Of a stretch of 64,000 nt of DNA, positions 32,897-42,591 are shown piece after piece. Location: the IMG/VR virus record IMGVR_UViG_3300043426_000266, positions 1-64,000 of that record, one strand, 5' to 3'. The notes beneath the pieces were generated by a model that saw only the letters and a list, made by a program, of their open reading frames with translations, was not told the origin of the DNA and ran no database searches. Source of the stretch: a virus. The translations under genes and the position numbers were made by a program. Within the stretch, counting starts at the first letter, position 1. Each line of letters begins with the position of its first letter.

Positions 32897-35740
32897 CTAT
32901 TTCTTTCTATTAGGTCGATGGTCAGCTGATTCAAAACCAAACTCACCGTCATCACCTCCACCAAACAAGTCTTCACCACCATCACCCTGTGGCTCAGCAG
33001 CAGGAGTTTCTTTTCCACCCCCTTCACCACCATCATCTGTTGATTCTGGTGCAGGTTCTGGAGTAGGCGAGCTTGTATCGTTATCACCACCTTCACTACC
33101 GGCAGAATTCATATCCCGTTCATTCAAATGTTCAATTTTTGCATCAGTGCTATAACGAATTTTAGACATTACTGCTTCATGTTCTAAAGCATAGTCAACG
33201 GTTCTTTTTACCAACGTCTCGGCTTCAGTTAAAGGATCCACTCGATCTTCTTGGTCTAGGTCGCCATACATGAAATTGAAATGGTCTGGAATCAAATTGT
33301 TATTTTGAAGAATACCACGCATGTACGATGATTTCCAAGAAGCTTTCAAGAACTCAAGTTTACCACCTACCTTTTCCCCAACCTCATCAGATGCAAACAT
33401 AGGATCATTAAAATGATATTCAATGACCTTGTCAATAAACTGCTCATGAGAGTCTAGGTTTTCCATTTGCGCTTTTAGTTTAGTTGTATCTGGTTTCGGT
33501 AAAGAAGTTTCGATGGATTCAATAAACTCCTCAATGAGATCCGCTGTAGACGTTTTAGTTTTGGTTAATGGACCATCGTTTGCTTTACGGGCTTTTTCAA
33601 CAACTCGAACTAATTCCTGAATAATGATTGCTGAGTTTAAAGAGAATGATTGAATGAACTTAGTTAAGTTCTTACAAAACATTTTCTGTTCAACTGTCGC
33701 TTGTTGTGCGCGAAGCATGTGTCCAGTAATATAAGTTTGAGCAAACTCAACTTCTTGACTCATATCAACAATCTCAGGAGATACCCCTGACAACATAATT
33801 AAACGACGGTTAATGCCATCCATGTAATCGTTGTCAATTAAAGCAGCTTCTCGATTTAGGTATTCAATATCAACTGAAGTTCCAGGGAAGTTACCATTGC
33901 CATTTTCATACATGAAATGAAAACCACTATTTAGAATATGGTTTAATTGATCTTGGGTATTAGATGAGGAAAATAAAGCATTCGCGTGTTGAGATCTAAC
34001 GATATGTTGTTGGATCTTTTCACTGGTATCAAAAGCATCTAACTCATCATCATCAAAAGCAATTGTCACTTTCTTATGTTGAATAGCATTATTGATCGCT
34101 GCCAATGCATTGGCAACCTGTACAGTTGACGCAATAACTGCCAAGTTTTTGTGTTTACTAAGTTTACTTTCCCCTAGACCGTATTCGTTATACTCAAATG
34201 CAATATAGGTTAAAAGCTCAGTTGGGATAATAAGAAATTGTGTCTGCATTCCCGCAAGAGAACGCTTCCACATCATCTCAGCAAAAACCCCAGTTAACTT
34301 AACATCCAATTCTAAACCTGAATATAAACCATTCTTTAAGCGTTCCTTTAAGTCGGCTTCCAAGAAGGAGTTAAATAAACGTTGAGAAGCATTTTGAACC
34401 ACACCTTGTCTAAGATTACTTAACCCATCGACAGAAGCATCCCCGAGCTGTGATAGCATCTGAGTACCCAAGATACCAGATGAAGTCTGTAAACCTAGAT
34501 CAACTGAATCAGGATGATATTCATCTTCCTCTGGTGCAGTCAGCGGGTTCCCTGCTGAATCCAATGGAATCACATACAGAAGATGATTCTCTGGCAAACC
34601 TGGAGGTGTGATTGGAACTGCTGAATCATAAGGGAGTTCGATAACAAGGGGGTGTCCAAAGTTATCGTAAATATCTCTGGACTTCACATTTACGACTTCA
34701 GTTAAACTAAAATGACGGTTAGGATAAACCAACTCACCACCATTTTCTAATTGTAAACGTTTTGAACTCGCGGGATTTTGTTTAGTTTCAGTATTACCAT
34801 CTTCCATTGCCGCTAAACGGTGAAGAGGGCTATATCGTTTTGCCACGCTGCGGCGAGCAGCGGCTTGAGTAATCAACGGTAGTTTAAACACCTCAACGTT
34901 ATCGTGAATGAAAACGTTTTCCAATGCTTGAATAATTTCACTACCTTTAATGTTTTCATTTGCTTTTAATTTACTTATTTCCTCATTACTAATAACGACA
35001 CGATTTGAGTACAAACCAGACTGATCATTATCGACAGATTCCATTTTTAATGTTTGAAAAACAGAACGTTTACTTGTACCTTTTAATTTACTATGACGGC
35101 CTGGGCCAAGAAGTCCAGTTGGTTTATAAAAATTGTTTTCAAAATGTGTATCGGAATCGTATGATTCAAGCGCTGTTTTCTTTTTACTTTTATCTGATTC
35201 ATTGATGATATCATCAATTTCAGTTAAAGGTACAATTGCTAAAGGGACTGCGCCTGCTAAAAATTTTGCTCGATAAATCCAGTTTTTTAAACGTTCATCA
35301 ATTTTATATTCTTCTTTTGCCCATTTCTTAATTACGTCAAGCATTTGAGACTTGATTGAATCCACTTCAATTGACACTGGACAAATAATGTTTAAGTCAG
35401 GTTCTGAAATATCATTGGGCGATAACAATCCAGCAATGTAGATGTCAATCCCCATGCAAAGCTCAGGAGAACTTTTTAAGATATTGCGTGCATCTCTAAC
35501 CGAATTAGATGCTGCTTTAAATATTTTAGAAATATCAGCATCTTCGGGAATTGGGCTACCATCCCTGGTTGTTCTACCTGCCTGTTGTTGAACATTGGGC
35601 TGAACAAGGTTATTCGCAATCCAAAGAAGATTTCGATCTGGTGAATTGGACGCTAAAGAAGAAAGTTTTTTATTGTCTTTCTCTGATAAGTAACTCGCAG
35701 CAGTTAACCCTAAACGGTTTTTAAATAATTTATCACTCAT
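32897..35740 (-). CDS. Putative portal vertex protein
   Basis: A 947-residue protein read on the minus strand. ATG 35740 with GGAG is used; the longer reading overlaps the divergent gene. Length, single copy next to head and tail genes, and a central region (G-N-F-P-G-T-S-V-D-I-E-Y-L with later L-S-G-V-S-P-E-I-V-D) are reminiscent of portal proteins of large phages. The C-terminal 70 residues are a Gly/Glu/Asp/Pro-rich tail. The portal would form the ring through which DNA enters the head. The assignment rests on general resemblance and needs structural confirmation. Confidence 0.5.
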   Translation of the reverse strand: MSDKLFKNRLGLTAASYLSEKDNKKLSSLASNSPDRNLLWIANNLVQPNVQQQAGRTTRDGSPIPEDADISKIFKAASNSVRDARNILKSSPELCMGIDIYIAGLLSPNDISEPDLNIICPVSIEVDSIKSQMLDVIKKWAKEEYKIDERLKNWIYRAKFLAGAVPLAIVPLTEIDDIINESDKSKKKTALESYDSDTHFENNFYKPTGLLGPGRHSKLKGTSKRSVFQTLKMESVDNDQSGLYSNRVVISNEEISKLKANENIKGSEIIQALENVFIHDNVEVFKLPLITQAAARRSVAKRYSPLHRLAAMEDGNTETKQNPASSKRLQLENGGELVYPNRHFSLTEVVNVKSRDIYDNFGHPLVIELPYDSAVPITPPGLPENHLLYVIPLDSAGNPLTAPEEDEYHPDSVDLGLQTSSGILGTQMLSQLGDASVDGLSNLRQGVVQNASQRLFNSFLEADLKERLKNGLYSGLELDVKLTGVFAEMMWKRSLAGMQTQFLIIPTELLTYIAFEYNEYGLGESKLSKHKNLAVIASTVQVANALAAINNAIQHKKVTIAFDDDELDAFDTSEKIQQHIVRSQHANALFSSSNTQDQLNHILNSGFHFMYENGNGNFPGTSVDIEYLNREAALIDNDYMDGINRRLIMLSGVSPEIVDMSQEVEFAQTYITGHMLRAQQATVEQKMFCKNLTKFIQSFSLNSAIIIQELVRVVEKARKANDGPLTKTKTSTADLIEEFIESIETSLPKPDTTKLKAQMENLDSHEQFIDKVIEYHFNDPMFASDEVGEKVGGKLEFLKASWKSSYMRGILQNNNLIPDHFNFMYGDLDQEDRVDPLTEAETLVKRTVDYALEHEAVMSKIRYSTDAKIEHLNERDMNSAGSEGGDNDTSSPTPEPAPESTDDGGEGGGKETPAAEPQGDGGEDLFGGGDDGEFGFESADHRPNRKK

Positions 35741-35763
35741 TTGAATACTCCAGAGGGGGTAAT

Positions 35764-37989
35764 ATGTCTCAGAAACTTCTTGAAGTCTACAAGACTTCGA
35801 CAATCGCATTGGCGCACAGTGTTGTGGTAAATCACCCTCATGTTGGAATGTCGATCAACAAGATGCTAAAAGAAAAAAAGTATGGTGTCTATACCAATGA
35901 ACATAACCGTTCAACTTGGAAAATGTACTTAAATATGGCTGGGTTATATCATCAATATGATCATGATCAAATTCATAAAATTAACGTGGAGCTTGGTTTG
36001 GGTCTAACGGATCCAACAATTAATCGTTCTAAAATGATTATTCGAGTTGCAGGTGATAGCGGTCAACTTGAACGAGAGTTTACGGTTGAAAATATTTCGT
36101 CTGAAACAGCAGATGTAAGTATCTCTAAAGAGTATCAGCCTGGAAGTCGTGCATATAATGAATTGGTTGGTGTGTACTCTGAGTTTGAGAATTTAATTCA
36201 GGGAATTTTACATCCGATTCCATTGGACGTGTCGACGAACGCTGATGAGTATGAAGTACTCCATGCTGGTGGATATTATAAAACTCGTTTAGATACTTTG
36301 AGTTCTCAATATGCGTATATTAAAAGTCAACGTTTGGTTGATCAACAAGCAACGCTTATTGAAGATTGGGAAGAAAGTTTAGTTGGTGATATAAATCACT
36401 TCACTAAAAACTTCTTTAGGCAACATTATAATCCAGTCTACGGTGAGTTTAATGATTTATACGTAGCACAAAGTTTAGGGTTATATTATTTGAATCTTCC
36501 AACTTTGATTATGCAATTGCGTTTAAATAAAGTTAAAACAAGAGAGACACATTCAACACATGTTCAATTATACCTTGATTCATTTTCCGGGTTAGGGCAA
36601 TATATCAGCTATCTAACTCGTGATCAAGTCATGTTTTTATATCGTAATCTAGATTGGCTAATTGCCAACTTTGGTAAGCAAAAGACATTTGATATACTGT
36701 TAGATGTGTTAATTTATTCCCGACGCATCCCAGCAATCTTTTATAACAGCATTCATCGTTTAGAGAATATGCCTGGACAACTTGAACCAGATACGCGGTT
36801 TACAAAAGAGTATGGTTTGGTTCGACCAATTGGTGATGGTAAAACAACTTTAACACCAGAGGAAATGGTGGAGATGATTATTAATGTTGCAAAACATAAT
36901 AGTCAAAATGTTGACTACCAACTTTATCGAATAGAAGATTTGTCTTTAAAATCCAATAGCAATTGGGTTAAAACCAAACTTGTACATACCAAGTACACAG
37001 ATTGGGGGATGCAAGTAAACGGCAGTTACGAGGAGTTCTTATTTTGTAACTGGGTTTACTCTGCAATGAAAGGGGAGTTTACAGGGTTGGTAACGGTCTT
37101 TACGCCTTATACAAATAACAGTATTCAGCTAACCATTAAGAATGCTTTAATTATGTTCTTGTTTAGTTATGCTAAAGGTTATTTAGGTAAAAACCCAAAT
37201 CTAATCAAATCACTATATGTTCACAACATCCCTAAAACAATTGCTGAAATTGACGGTGGTGAGAATTTACGTGGCTATATTAGTGATTCACGTTTTACAG
37301 AACAAGAATATTTGTTTTTAAGAAGCAAGTCCCCAGATAGCCGCCGTTACAATTCAACTTCTCAATTTTTAGCAGAGATTGAACAGCAATGGCGCAACTA
37401 TGTTGAAAGAACCTATGCTGTATATAAAGGCGTAGGAATTCGCGCGAATGGGCAGATGGATATGGTCGCAGCTTTAATGTACCATAATGCTAAGATTGAT
37501 ATTGATCTTGGGATGTCTTATCAACAATGGTTGGCAAAATTTGGAATTCGCTCTGAAGGAGAAGAGGTTGAATACTACCAACTTCTTTGTAATAGTGTTT
37601 ATGAAGCAGTGTTATTTCCAGCGGGAACGAAAAAAGATCGAATGGAAAAAACCCATCGAGCTTTGATTAATATTCTTCGTTTCTTCTCGAGTTACTCTAT
37701 TCAGTTTATTACCGAAACAAACTCATCTGAAGTTGTGAATGTAGGTACACGTGATGTGCGTTTAGAACACATCTCAACAAGCTTTACTTCCAAAGATGAT
37801 ATTTTTATTGCAAGATACCCGACTTACTTTACAAAGGCGAAAGCTGTTCAGGAAAGTAGTTTCAACGGACATCAGTTTAGTTACTGGAGTAGCGATGAGC
37901 GGGATAATCATTTGACTCAAGAACAGCTAAGATACCTAATTCTAACTGAACAGAATGATGGAATCCTTATTAAAGGAGGAGACGTATGA
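35764..37989 (+). CDS. Large virion structural protein upstream of the tail fibre
   Basis: A 741-residue protein starting 23 bases from the divergent putative portal gene, behind GAGGGGG. Helical and beta-mixed, Tyr-rich, no enzymatic motif. Its last codons overlap the start of the tail-fibre gene (37986) by four bases, so the two are translated together. A baseplate or fibre-attachment role fits this coupling. Confidence 0.6.
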   Translation: MSQKLLEVYKTSTIALAHSVVVNHPHVGMSINKMLKEKKYGVYTNEHNRSTWKMYLNMAGLYHQYDHDQIHKINVELGLGLTDPTINRSKMIIRVAGDSGQLEREFTVENISSETADVSISKEYQPGSRAYNELVGVYSEFENLIQGILHPIPLDVSTNADEYEVLHAGGYYKTRLDTLSSQYAYIKSQRLVDQQATLIEDWEESLVGDINHFTKNFFRQHYNPVYGEFNDLYVAQSLGLYYLNLPTLIMQLRLNKVKTRETHSTHVQLYLDSFSGLGQYISYLTRDQVMFLYRNLDWLIANFGKQKTFDILLDVLIYSRRIPAIFYNSIHRLENMPGQLEPDTRFTKEYGLVRPIGDGKTTLTPEEMVEMIINVAKHNSQNVDYQLYRIEDLSLKSNSNWVKTKLVHTKYTDWGMQVNGSYEEFLFCNWVYSAMKGEFTGLVTVFTPYTNNSIQLTIKNALIMFLFSYAKGYLGKNPNLIKSLYVHNIPKTIAEIDGGENLRGYISDSRFTEQEYLFLRSKSPDSRRYNSTSQFLAEIEQQWRNYVERTYAVYKGVGIRANGQMDMVAALMYHNAKIDIDLGMSYQQWLAKFGIRSEGEEVEYYQLLCNSVYEAVLFPAGTKKDRMEKTHRALINILRFFSSYSIQFITETNSSEVVNVGTRDVRLEHISTSFTSKDDIFIARYPTYFTKAKAVQESSFNGHQFSYWSSDERDNHLTQEQLRYLILTEQNDGILIKGGDV

Positions 37990-40900
37990 GTAATAAACCG
38001 ATATCAAGCCTGGAGGTTCGTACCCAAGACTTGACAGGCGCAGACCTGATGTTGATCTCCCAGTTTACTGCGGCTGGTTGGAGATCTGCACAAGTAACTT
38101 TAGAAGACTTTTTTACTGAAATGTTTCAGCCTGGTTCTTCTGCTGGGCAGATCATTGTGAACATGCAAGCTGAGATTAATCAGTTAGATTCACGAATGGA
38201 TATGCATGAGCATCCAGAGCTCAATACCGCTGATCCAAATTATGATCCACACTTTGGGTTCTTCTTACGGTTAGTAACCAAAGTTGCATCGAATTCAGGA
38301 TTAGTTGGTGATGGTCGAGCGGCAACACCACTGGCTTTAGATTACACTTATCTAAATACAGTTTATGCTCGTTCGAGTACAATTGTTGATAACCTTACAT
38401 CAACTTCTGCAACAACTCCATTGTCAGCAAATATGGGTCGAGAATTAAATGTTGCTAAAACCAATATTTCTGAAACTCGTCAAAACTTCGGTGAAAACAT
38501 TGTTTCGTTGATTGCAACAACGGGTTATAATTTCAACAATGCTTTGCCTGGTGATTACGTCTATCTAAATAAGCAAACCGCAACCGCAGCCAACTCACCA
38601 CCATTTGAGTACTCCACCACGTTTACTGAATGTTCGATTAATACCAGCGGTCAGCGTTTTCAGATTGCCCGAGATTATCAAACCGGACAATTTGCTGTGC
38701 GTGCGTTACAAAGTTCCACTTGGAGTGCCTGGCGTAAACAGTTGATGGAAGGTGATGTGGGTGGTGGCAGTACCGTAGGTTCTGCTGATAAATTGACCAC
38801 GCCGCGTCGTATTAACAACGTGTTTTTTGACGGTACTCAAGATATTACCATTTATACTGATAAATTGAGCACGCCGCGTCGTATTAACAACGTGTTTTTT
38901 GACGGTACTCAAGATATTACCATTTCTGCTGCTAAATTGACCACGCCGCGTCGTATTAACAATGTTTTATTCGATGGTACGCAGGACATTACCATTTCTG
39001 CTGATAAATTGAGCACGCCGCGTCGTATTAACAATGTTTTATTCGATGGTACGCAGGACATTACCATTTATGCTGATCTTCCTTATAAGGGCGCAATCTC
39101 ACCTTCTGTGATTGATGCTACTGTTACCCCAGGGTATTATGGCATCAGCAATAACCCAGAAGGTTTCTTTGAGGTAAGAGTTGTTAATGATTTAGTATTA
39201 CAATACTATCATACAACGTATTACGCCACACCCCAAGGAGAGGCTTACCCGACTCGACACCTAAGCCGGATGAAGAAAGGGGTGGATGCTTGGACTGCTT
39301 GGCAAAGTGTTGGTCCAAAAATTGAATTTGCTTCAACTGGTGGCGTGGGCGTAGTTCAGTTAAATAACAGTTTAACTTCAACTGCTACCGACCAAGCTCT
39401 AACCGCGGCAATGGGTAAAGTATTAAAAGATACGAAAGTTGACATTACTGCATTAAGAGATGCGTTTGGTAATCGCCCAATAGACTTGATTGTTCCTGCG
39501 GGTTATAACTATAACAACATCATGCCGGGTGAATTTGTTTTTCATAACGACTCAACCCTCGGTACCAATGTCGTTAACCCACCCCCATTCAACACCTGTT
39601 CTGTCTATTGCGAACGTAGCTATACTGGGGCGGGTGAACGTACCGTTACTGCGCGGGACTATGCAACAGGTCGAATTGCAACTCGCGGTCGTAATAACAA
39701 TAGCTGGAGTGCTTGGCAAACACATTTGGTTGCGGTAGATGTCGCAAATGCAATTACGACGCATAAAGCTGAAACAGACCCACATCCCCAGTATGTGACT
39801 ATTGCTGAATTGGCTGCATCAACTACAGATGGTTTAACTGAACACGTATTGGATTTAAGTACCGCTGGTTTTGATGCCAATACTTATTATCCAGTTACAG
39901 TTGCAATTGCGAACAAAGGTCGTTGTAGTTTTGAAATTGATACCCCTTTGTCGTATGCAGCTGCCCCTTGGTCAACCCATGCTGGTGGTACAATTTCTGT
40001 AATGGCGAAGTGGAGCGAGTACTCGGCCGCGTGGGGTGCGAATAATATTGATAGAACAATCGATGTTGCAGGGTTTGCGCACTGTGTTAATAGTCCTGTA
40101 ATTTCAATTACTCAATTAACGAACTCATCAACTGTTGTGTTCTTCTTACGCGGTAACACTAAATATCGCGTACGGATGACGAAAACATTGGTTCCAGTGA
40201 TTCGTACTGCGTCGTATAGTATTAGTAGTCAAACTGTTGCGCCTAAGGTATTTGATAATAGTGCACCAATCAGTATTATGAATGATAAGATTGGACAATC
40301 TCATTTAACTGACCCCGATCCTCATCCTCAGTATCTATTGGCTAGCACCGGCTCTACTCAGTATTATCCTAAAACTGGTGGTACAGTCACGGGTGATATT
40401 GTTGCCGGTACACCAGCTGCGCCTAGAGCTGTTTATGCCTACGGCAACATTACTTCTGAAAAAACAGTAACGGGTCTTGATATAGTTGCTATAAATTCCT
40501 TGAAGTCTGTGGGCCGGGTAGAGGCGCGGTATTTAACCTTGCAAAATGCGGTCTACCCTAGTAAATTACAAATTACTCCAGGTCTCAACACAGTATCCTA
40601 TTCCGTGGTCGACCTATCCCCTCTTGAACAGGGTGAGCACGTGTTTTGGAACCCAATTAGGTCTACTTGGGGGTATGGGGATCTTTTTAGCGAACAAGCG
40701 GTTGATCTTCGTTGGGATGTGTCGAATACAACCACGGTCATCGGTGAGGTGGTGGCGAGTTATGTTGTCTTTAACTCTAAAGTGGATTGGTATGATGGTT
40801 CAGAGCAGCGTAATGTAAGATACTGTCAAGTTTCTGTTGATTATATTTTGTGGAATAATCCAGGCGAAACTAGTTCTAAATTCGTTTTCCCTCTTACTTT

Positions 40901-41102
40901 TGCGCTACCGCCAATTATTGTGGCCACTCGAAAAACCTGGGATAAAGATAGCGCAGGAACGATGAATGATGCTGATGGAGGTGTGCTTGTTCAATTTGCT
41001 AATACTGCGTATTGTTACATTTCTTGCCAGGTATTCAATCCTAATTCACAAGGCGGGTTACGCGGCTTTACATTACAAATCTCTGGATGGGTGTATGCAT
41101 AA
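37986..41102 (+). CDS. Large tail fibre, cassette 3
   Basis: A 1038-residue protein. The N-terminal anchor (I-S-S-L-E-V-R-T-Q-D-L-T-G-A-D-L-M-L-I-S-Q) resembles the fibre 1 and 2 anchors in design. Residues 269-364 are four tandem 24-residue units with the phage-fibre motif P-R-R-I-N-N-V-x-F-D-G-T-Q-D-I-T-I. Two related knob-like regions (about 174-254 and 499-581) contain G-Y-N-x-N-N and W-S-A-W; D-P-H-P-Q-Y motifs occur twice. The C-terminus probably forms the receptor-binding tip. A partner gene follows with a one-base overlap. Confidence 0.82.
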   Translation: MSNKPISSLEVRTQDLTGADLMLISQFTAAGWRSAQVTLEDFFTEMFQPGSSAGQIIVNMQAEINQLDSRMDMHEHPELNTADPNYDPHFGFFLRLVTKVASNSGLVGDGRAATPLALDYTYLNTVYARSSTIVDNLTSTSATTPLSANMGRELNVAKTNISETRQNFGENIVSLIATTGYNFNNALPGDYVYLNKQTATAANSPPFEYSTTFTECSINTSGQRFQIARDYQTGQFAVRALQSSTWSAWRKQLMEGDVGGGSTVGSADKLTTPRRINNVFFDGTQDITIYTDKLSTPRRINNVFFDGTQDITISAAKLTTPRRINNVLFDGTQDITISADKLSTPRRINNVLFDGTQDITIYADLPYKGAISPSVIDATVTPGYYGISNNPEGFFEVRVVNDLVLQYYHTTYYATPQGEAYPTRHLSRMKKGVDAWTAWQSVGPKIEFASTGGVGVVQLNNSLTSTATDQALTAAMGKVLKDTKVDITALRDAFGNRPIDLIVPAGYNYNNIMPGEFVFHNDSTLGTNVVNPPPFNTCSVYCERSYTGAGERTVTARDYATGRIATRGRNNNSWSAWQTHLVAVDVANAITTHKAETDPHPQYVTIAELAASTTDGLTEHVLDLSTAGFDANTYYPVTVAIANKGRCSFEIDTPLSYAAAPWSTHAGGTISVMAKWSEYSAAWGANNIDRTIDVAGFAHCVNSPVISITQLTNSSTVVFFLRGNTKYRVRMTKTLVPVIRTASYSISSQTVAPKVFDNSAPISIMNDKIGQSHLTDPDPHPQYLLASTGSTQYYPKTGGTVTGDIVAGTPAAPRAVYAYGNITSEKTVTGLDIVAINSLKSVGRVEARYLTLQNAVYPSKLQITPGLNTVSYSVVDLSPLEQGEHVFWNPIRSTWGYGDLFSEQAVDLRWDVSNTTTVIGEVVASYVVFNSKVDWYDGSEQRNVRYCQVSVDYILWNNPGETSSKFVFPLTFALPPIIVATRKTWDKDSAGTMNDADGGVLVQFANTAYCYISCQVFNPNSQGGLRGFTLQISGWVYA
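38790..39077 (+). repeat. Four tandem 72-base in-frame repeats
   Basis: Each unit encodes 24 residues. Units 1 and 2 share one DNA version of the I-N-N-V-F-F block and units 3 and 4 another (V-L-F), while the T-T-P versus S-T-P start alternates. Such mosaic patterns indicate duplication and gene conversion. Confidence 0.9.
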
Positions 41103-41590
41103 TGACGATTTATTTTAATCCCGAAAAACAAAGCTTCACCACCATGGAAGCAGCAAGTGAAAACCCTAACATGGTTGAAATAACAAATGAACAACATATA
41201 GAGCTTCTTGCTAAATTAAATCAAGGTTATTATGTTTTTCCTGATTTAACCCTATCAACTATTCGACCTTCTATTGAACATCATTGGATTGATGGTGCTT
41301 GGGTTGACCCGAGAACACCGGAGCAAAAAGAAGCGCAATATATGGCTTCTTTAAAACCGCTTACTCGTCGACAATTCAAGTTAACACTTCTCCATTATGG
41401 AATGTTGGAAACAATGGAAAGTCAAATTGCATCAATACCGGATGCTAATCTTCGTATTCAGCTCCAGATTGAGTACGCGGAATCAACAACATTCATGAGA
41501 ACTTCCCCATCAGTTGCCGCAATGGTTCAATCCTTAGGATTAACTACGAATCAGGTCAACCAGATGTGGGAGTACGGAATGAGTCAATAA
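41102..41590 (+). CDS. Putative tail-fibre assembly/partner protein 3
   Basis: A 162-residue protein whose ATG overlaps the fibre stop by one base. The second half has L-K-P-L-T-R-R-Q-F-K-L-T-L-L-x-x-G-M, the partner signature shared with 20869 and 22546. The N-terminal part, with D-G-A-W-V-D-P-R-T-P-E-Q, resembles tail-fibre assembly proteins. Likely chaperone of the large fibre. Confidence 0.68.
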   Translation: MTIYFNPEKQSFTTMEAASENPNMVEITNEQHIELLAKLNQGYYVFPDLTLSTIRPSIEHHWIDGAWVDPRTPEQKEAQYMASLKPLTRRQFKLTLLHYGMLETMESQIASIPDANLRIQLQIEYAESTTFMRTSPSVAAMVQSLGLTTNQVNQMWEYGMSQ

Positions 41591-41598
41591 ATTAAAAC

Positions 41599-41628
41599 GG
41601 AACCATTAATCTTATGAACAATGGTTCC
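41599..41628 (+). other. Intergenic stem-loop
   Basis: GGAACCATT pairs with AATGGTTCC around a 12-base loop, 25 bases before the start at 41653. No T tract, so possibly a processing or translation-control element. Confidence 0.5.
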
Positions 41629-41652
41629 AAACTCCATTTAGAGGTTAGCACA

Positions 41653-42447
41653 ATGAGACAGCAAATTACGGGTGAAAAGCTCGGACGATTAGATTATCTT
41701 TTTCAAAACCAATCAAATGCAAAACTTCTTTCTGACGCATTGATTACCAAATCAACCACAGGTGCAACTTTAACAAACGTTAAAGACGTTAGCCCAACAC
41801 ATTACGAATATCGTTTAAAACTTCCTGCTGATTCAACAGAAGGTTGGTTAAAAAAACGCGGGCTCCGCATCAGTAAAGAGTTTATTGAGGCGCATAATGC
41901 AGCAGCGCAAGAAGCTTGGGATGAGGCAGAAGCAAATGAAGAAAACCCACCACCGTTAGATTTCGATTCTAATGCAACCCGAATCCAGCAAGTAACTGAT
42001 TGGATTAAAGCGGGTTTTGAGAAATCCAATCTTCCAATTGACGTCGATAATGACAAAGTTGAGATAATCGCGTTAAGTGGTAAAGTTGACGAAGCTAATT
42101 TATTAGTTGAAATCCAAGAAGCAGGCTTAATCGCTGACCATGGTAAGAAACGTCAACAACGTATCAAACTTCCTCGTTTAGACATTGCGACTGTAACCGG
42201 TGGTAGCACACTAACTGTAACTGAATTGAACCATCATTTGATTCGTACTCAATTACTTGAAACTTTATCTGAAAATCTTCCAGAATTTAGTGAAGGTGAC
42301 GAAGTTTTAGTTCCTCGTTTATTTTTGGAAGACATCTTAATCCAGAATACCCACTATAAAGTGGGTGGGGTGTATACTGCAGTAATTTCAAATATAGCTT
42401 TGGATTATTATGGTGAATTTGAATTCATGGTTGTTGAGCTCGGCTAA
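41653..42447 (+). CDS. Hypothetical 264-residue protein
   Basis: ATG 41653 follows GAGGT and is preferred to the in-frame ATG at 41614, which sits inside the stem-loop. Contains an Ala/Glu-rich helix and a beta-rich C-terminus. No motif recognised. Position after the fibre cassette suggests a virion role. Confidence 0.7.
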   Translation: MRQQITGEKLGRLDYLFQNQSNAKLLSDALITKSTTGATLTNVKDVSPTHYEYRLKLPADSTEGWLKKRGLRISKEFIEAHNAAAQEAWDEAEANEENPPPLDFDSNATRIQQVTDWIKAGFEKSNLPIDVDNDKVEIIALSGKVDEANLLVEIQEAGLIADHGKKRQQRIKLPRLDIATVTGGSTLTVTELNHHLIRTQLLETLSENLPEFSEGDEVLVPRLFLEDILIQNTHYKVGGVYTAVISNIALDYYGEFEFMVVELG

Positions 42448-42454
42448 GACATTT

Positions 42455-42482
42455 AACCAGAGTCCCATATGGGACTCTGGTT
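42455..42482 (+). terminator. Palindromic terminator-like hairpin
   Basis: A 28-base palindrome, AACCAGAGTCCCAT and its complement, followed shortly by CGTTTTTTATG. Confidence 0.75.
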
Positions 42483-42518
42483 ATTAACGTCGTTTTTTAT
42501 GAATCCTTAAATATACAG

Positions 42519-42546
42519 TTGACAGAATAATTCATTCATCTATTAG
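42519..42546 (+). promoter_or_regulatory. Weak sigma70-like promoter candidate
   Basis: TTGACA, a 16-base spacer and TATTAG upstream of the gene at 42592. The -35 is exact but the -10 matches only four of six. A TTTTTTATG element also lies at 42493. Confidence 0.25.
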
Positions 42547-42591
42547 AAAATAAACAGTCTAGTGGATTAATAGGATAGATAGGACTTAAGC

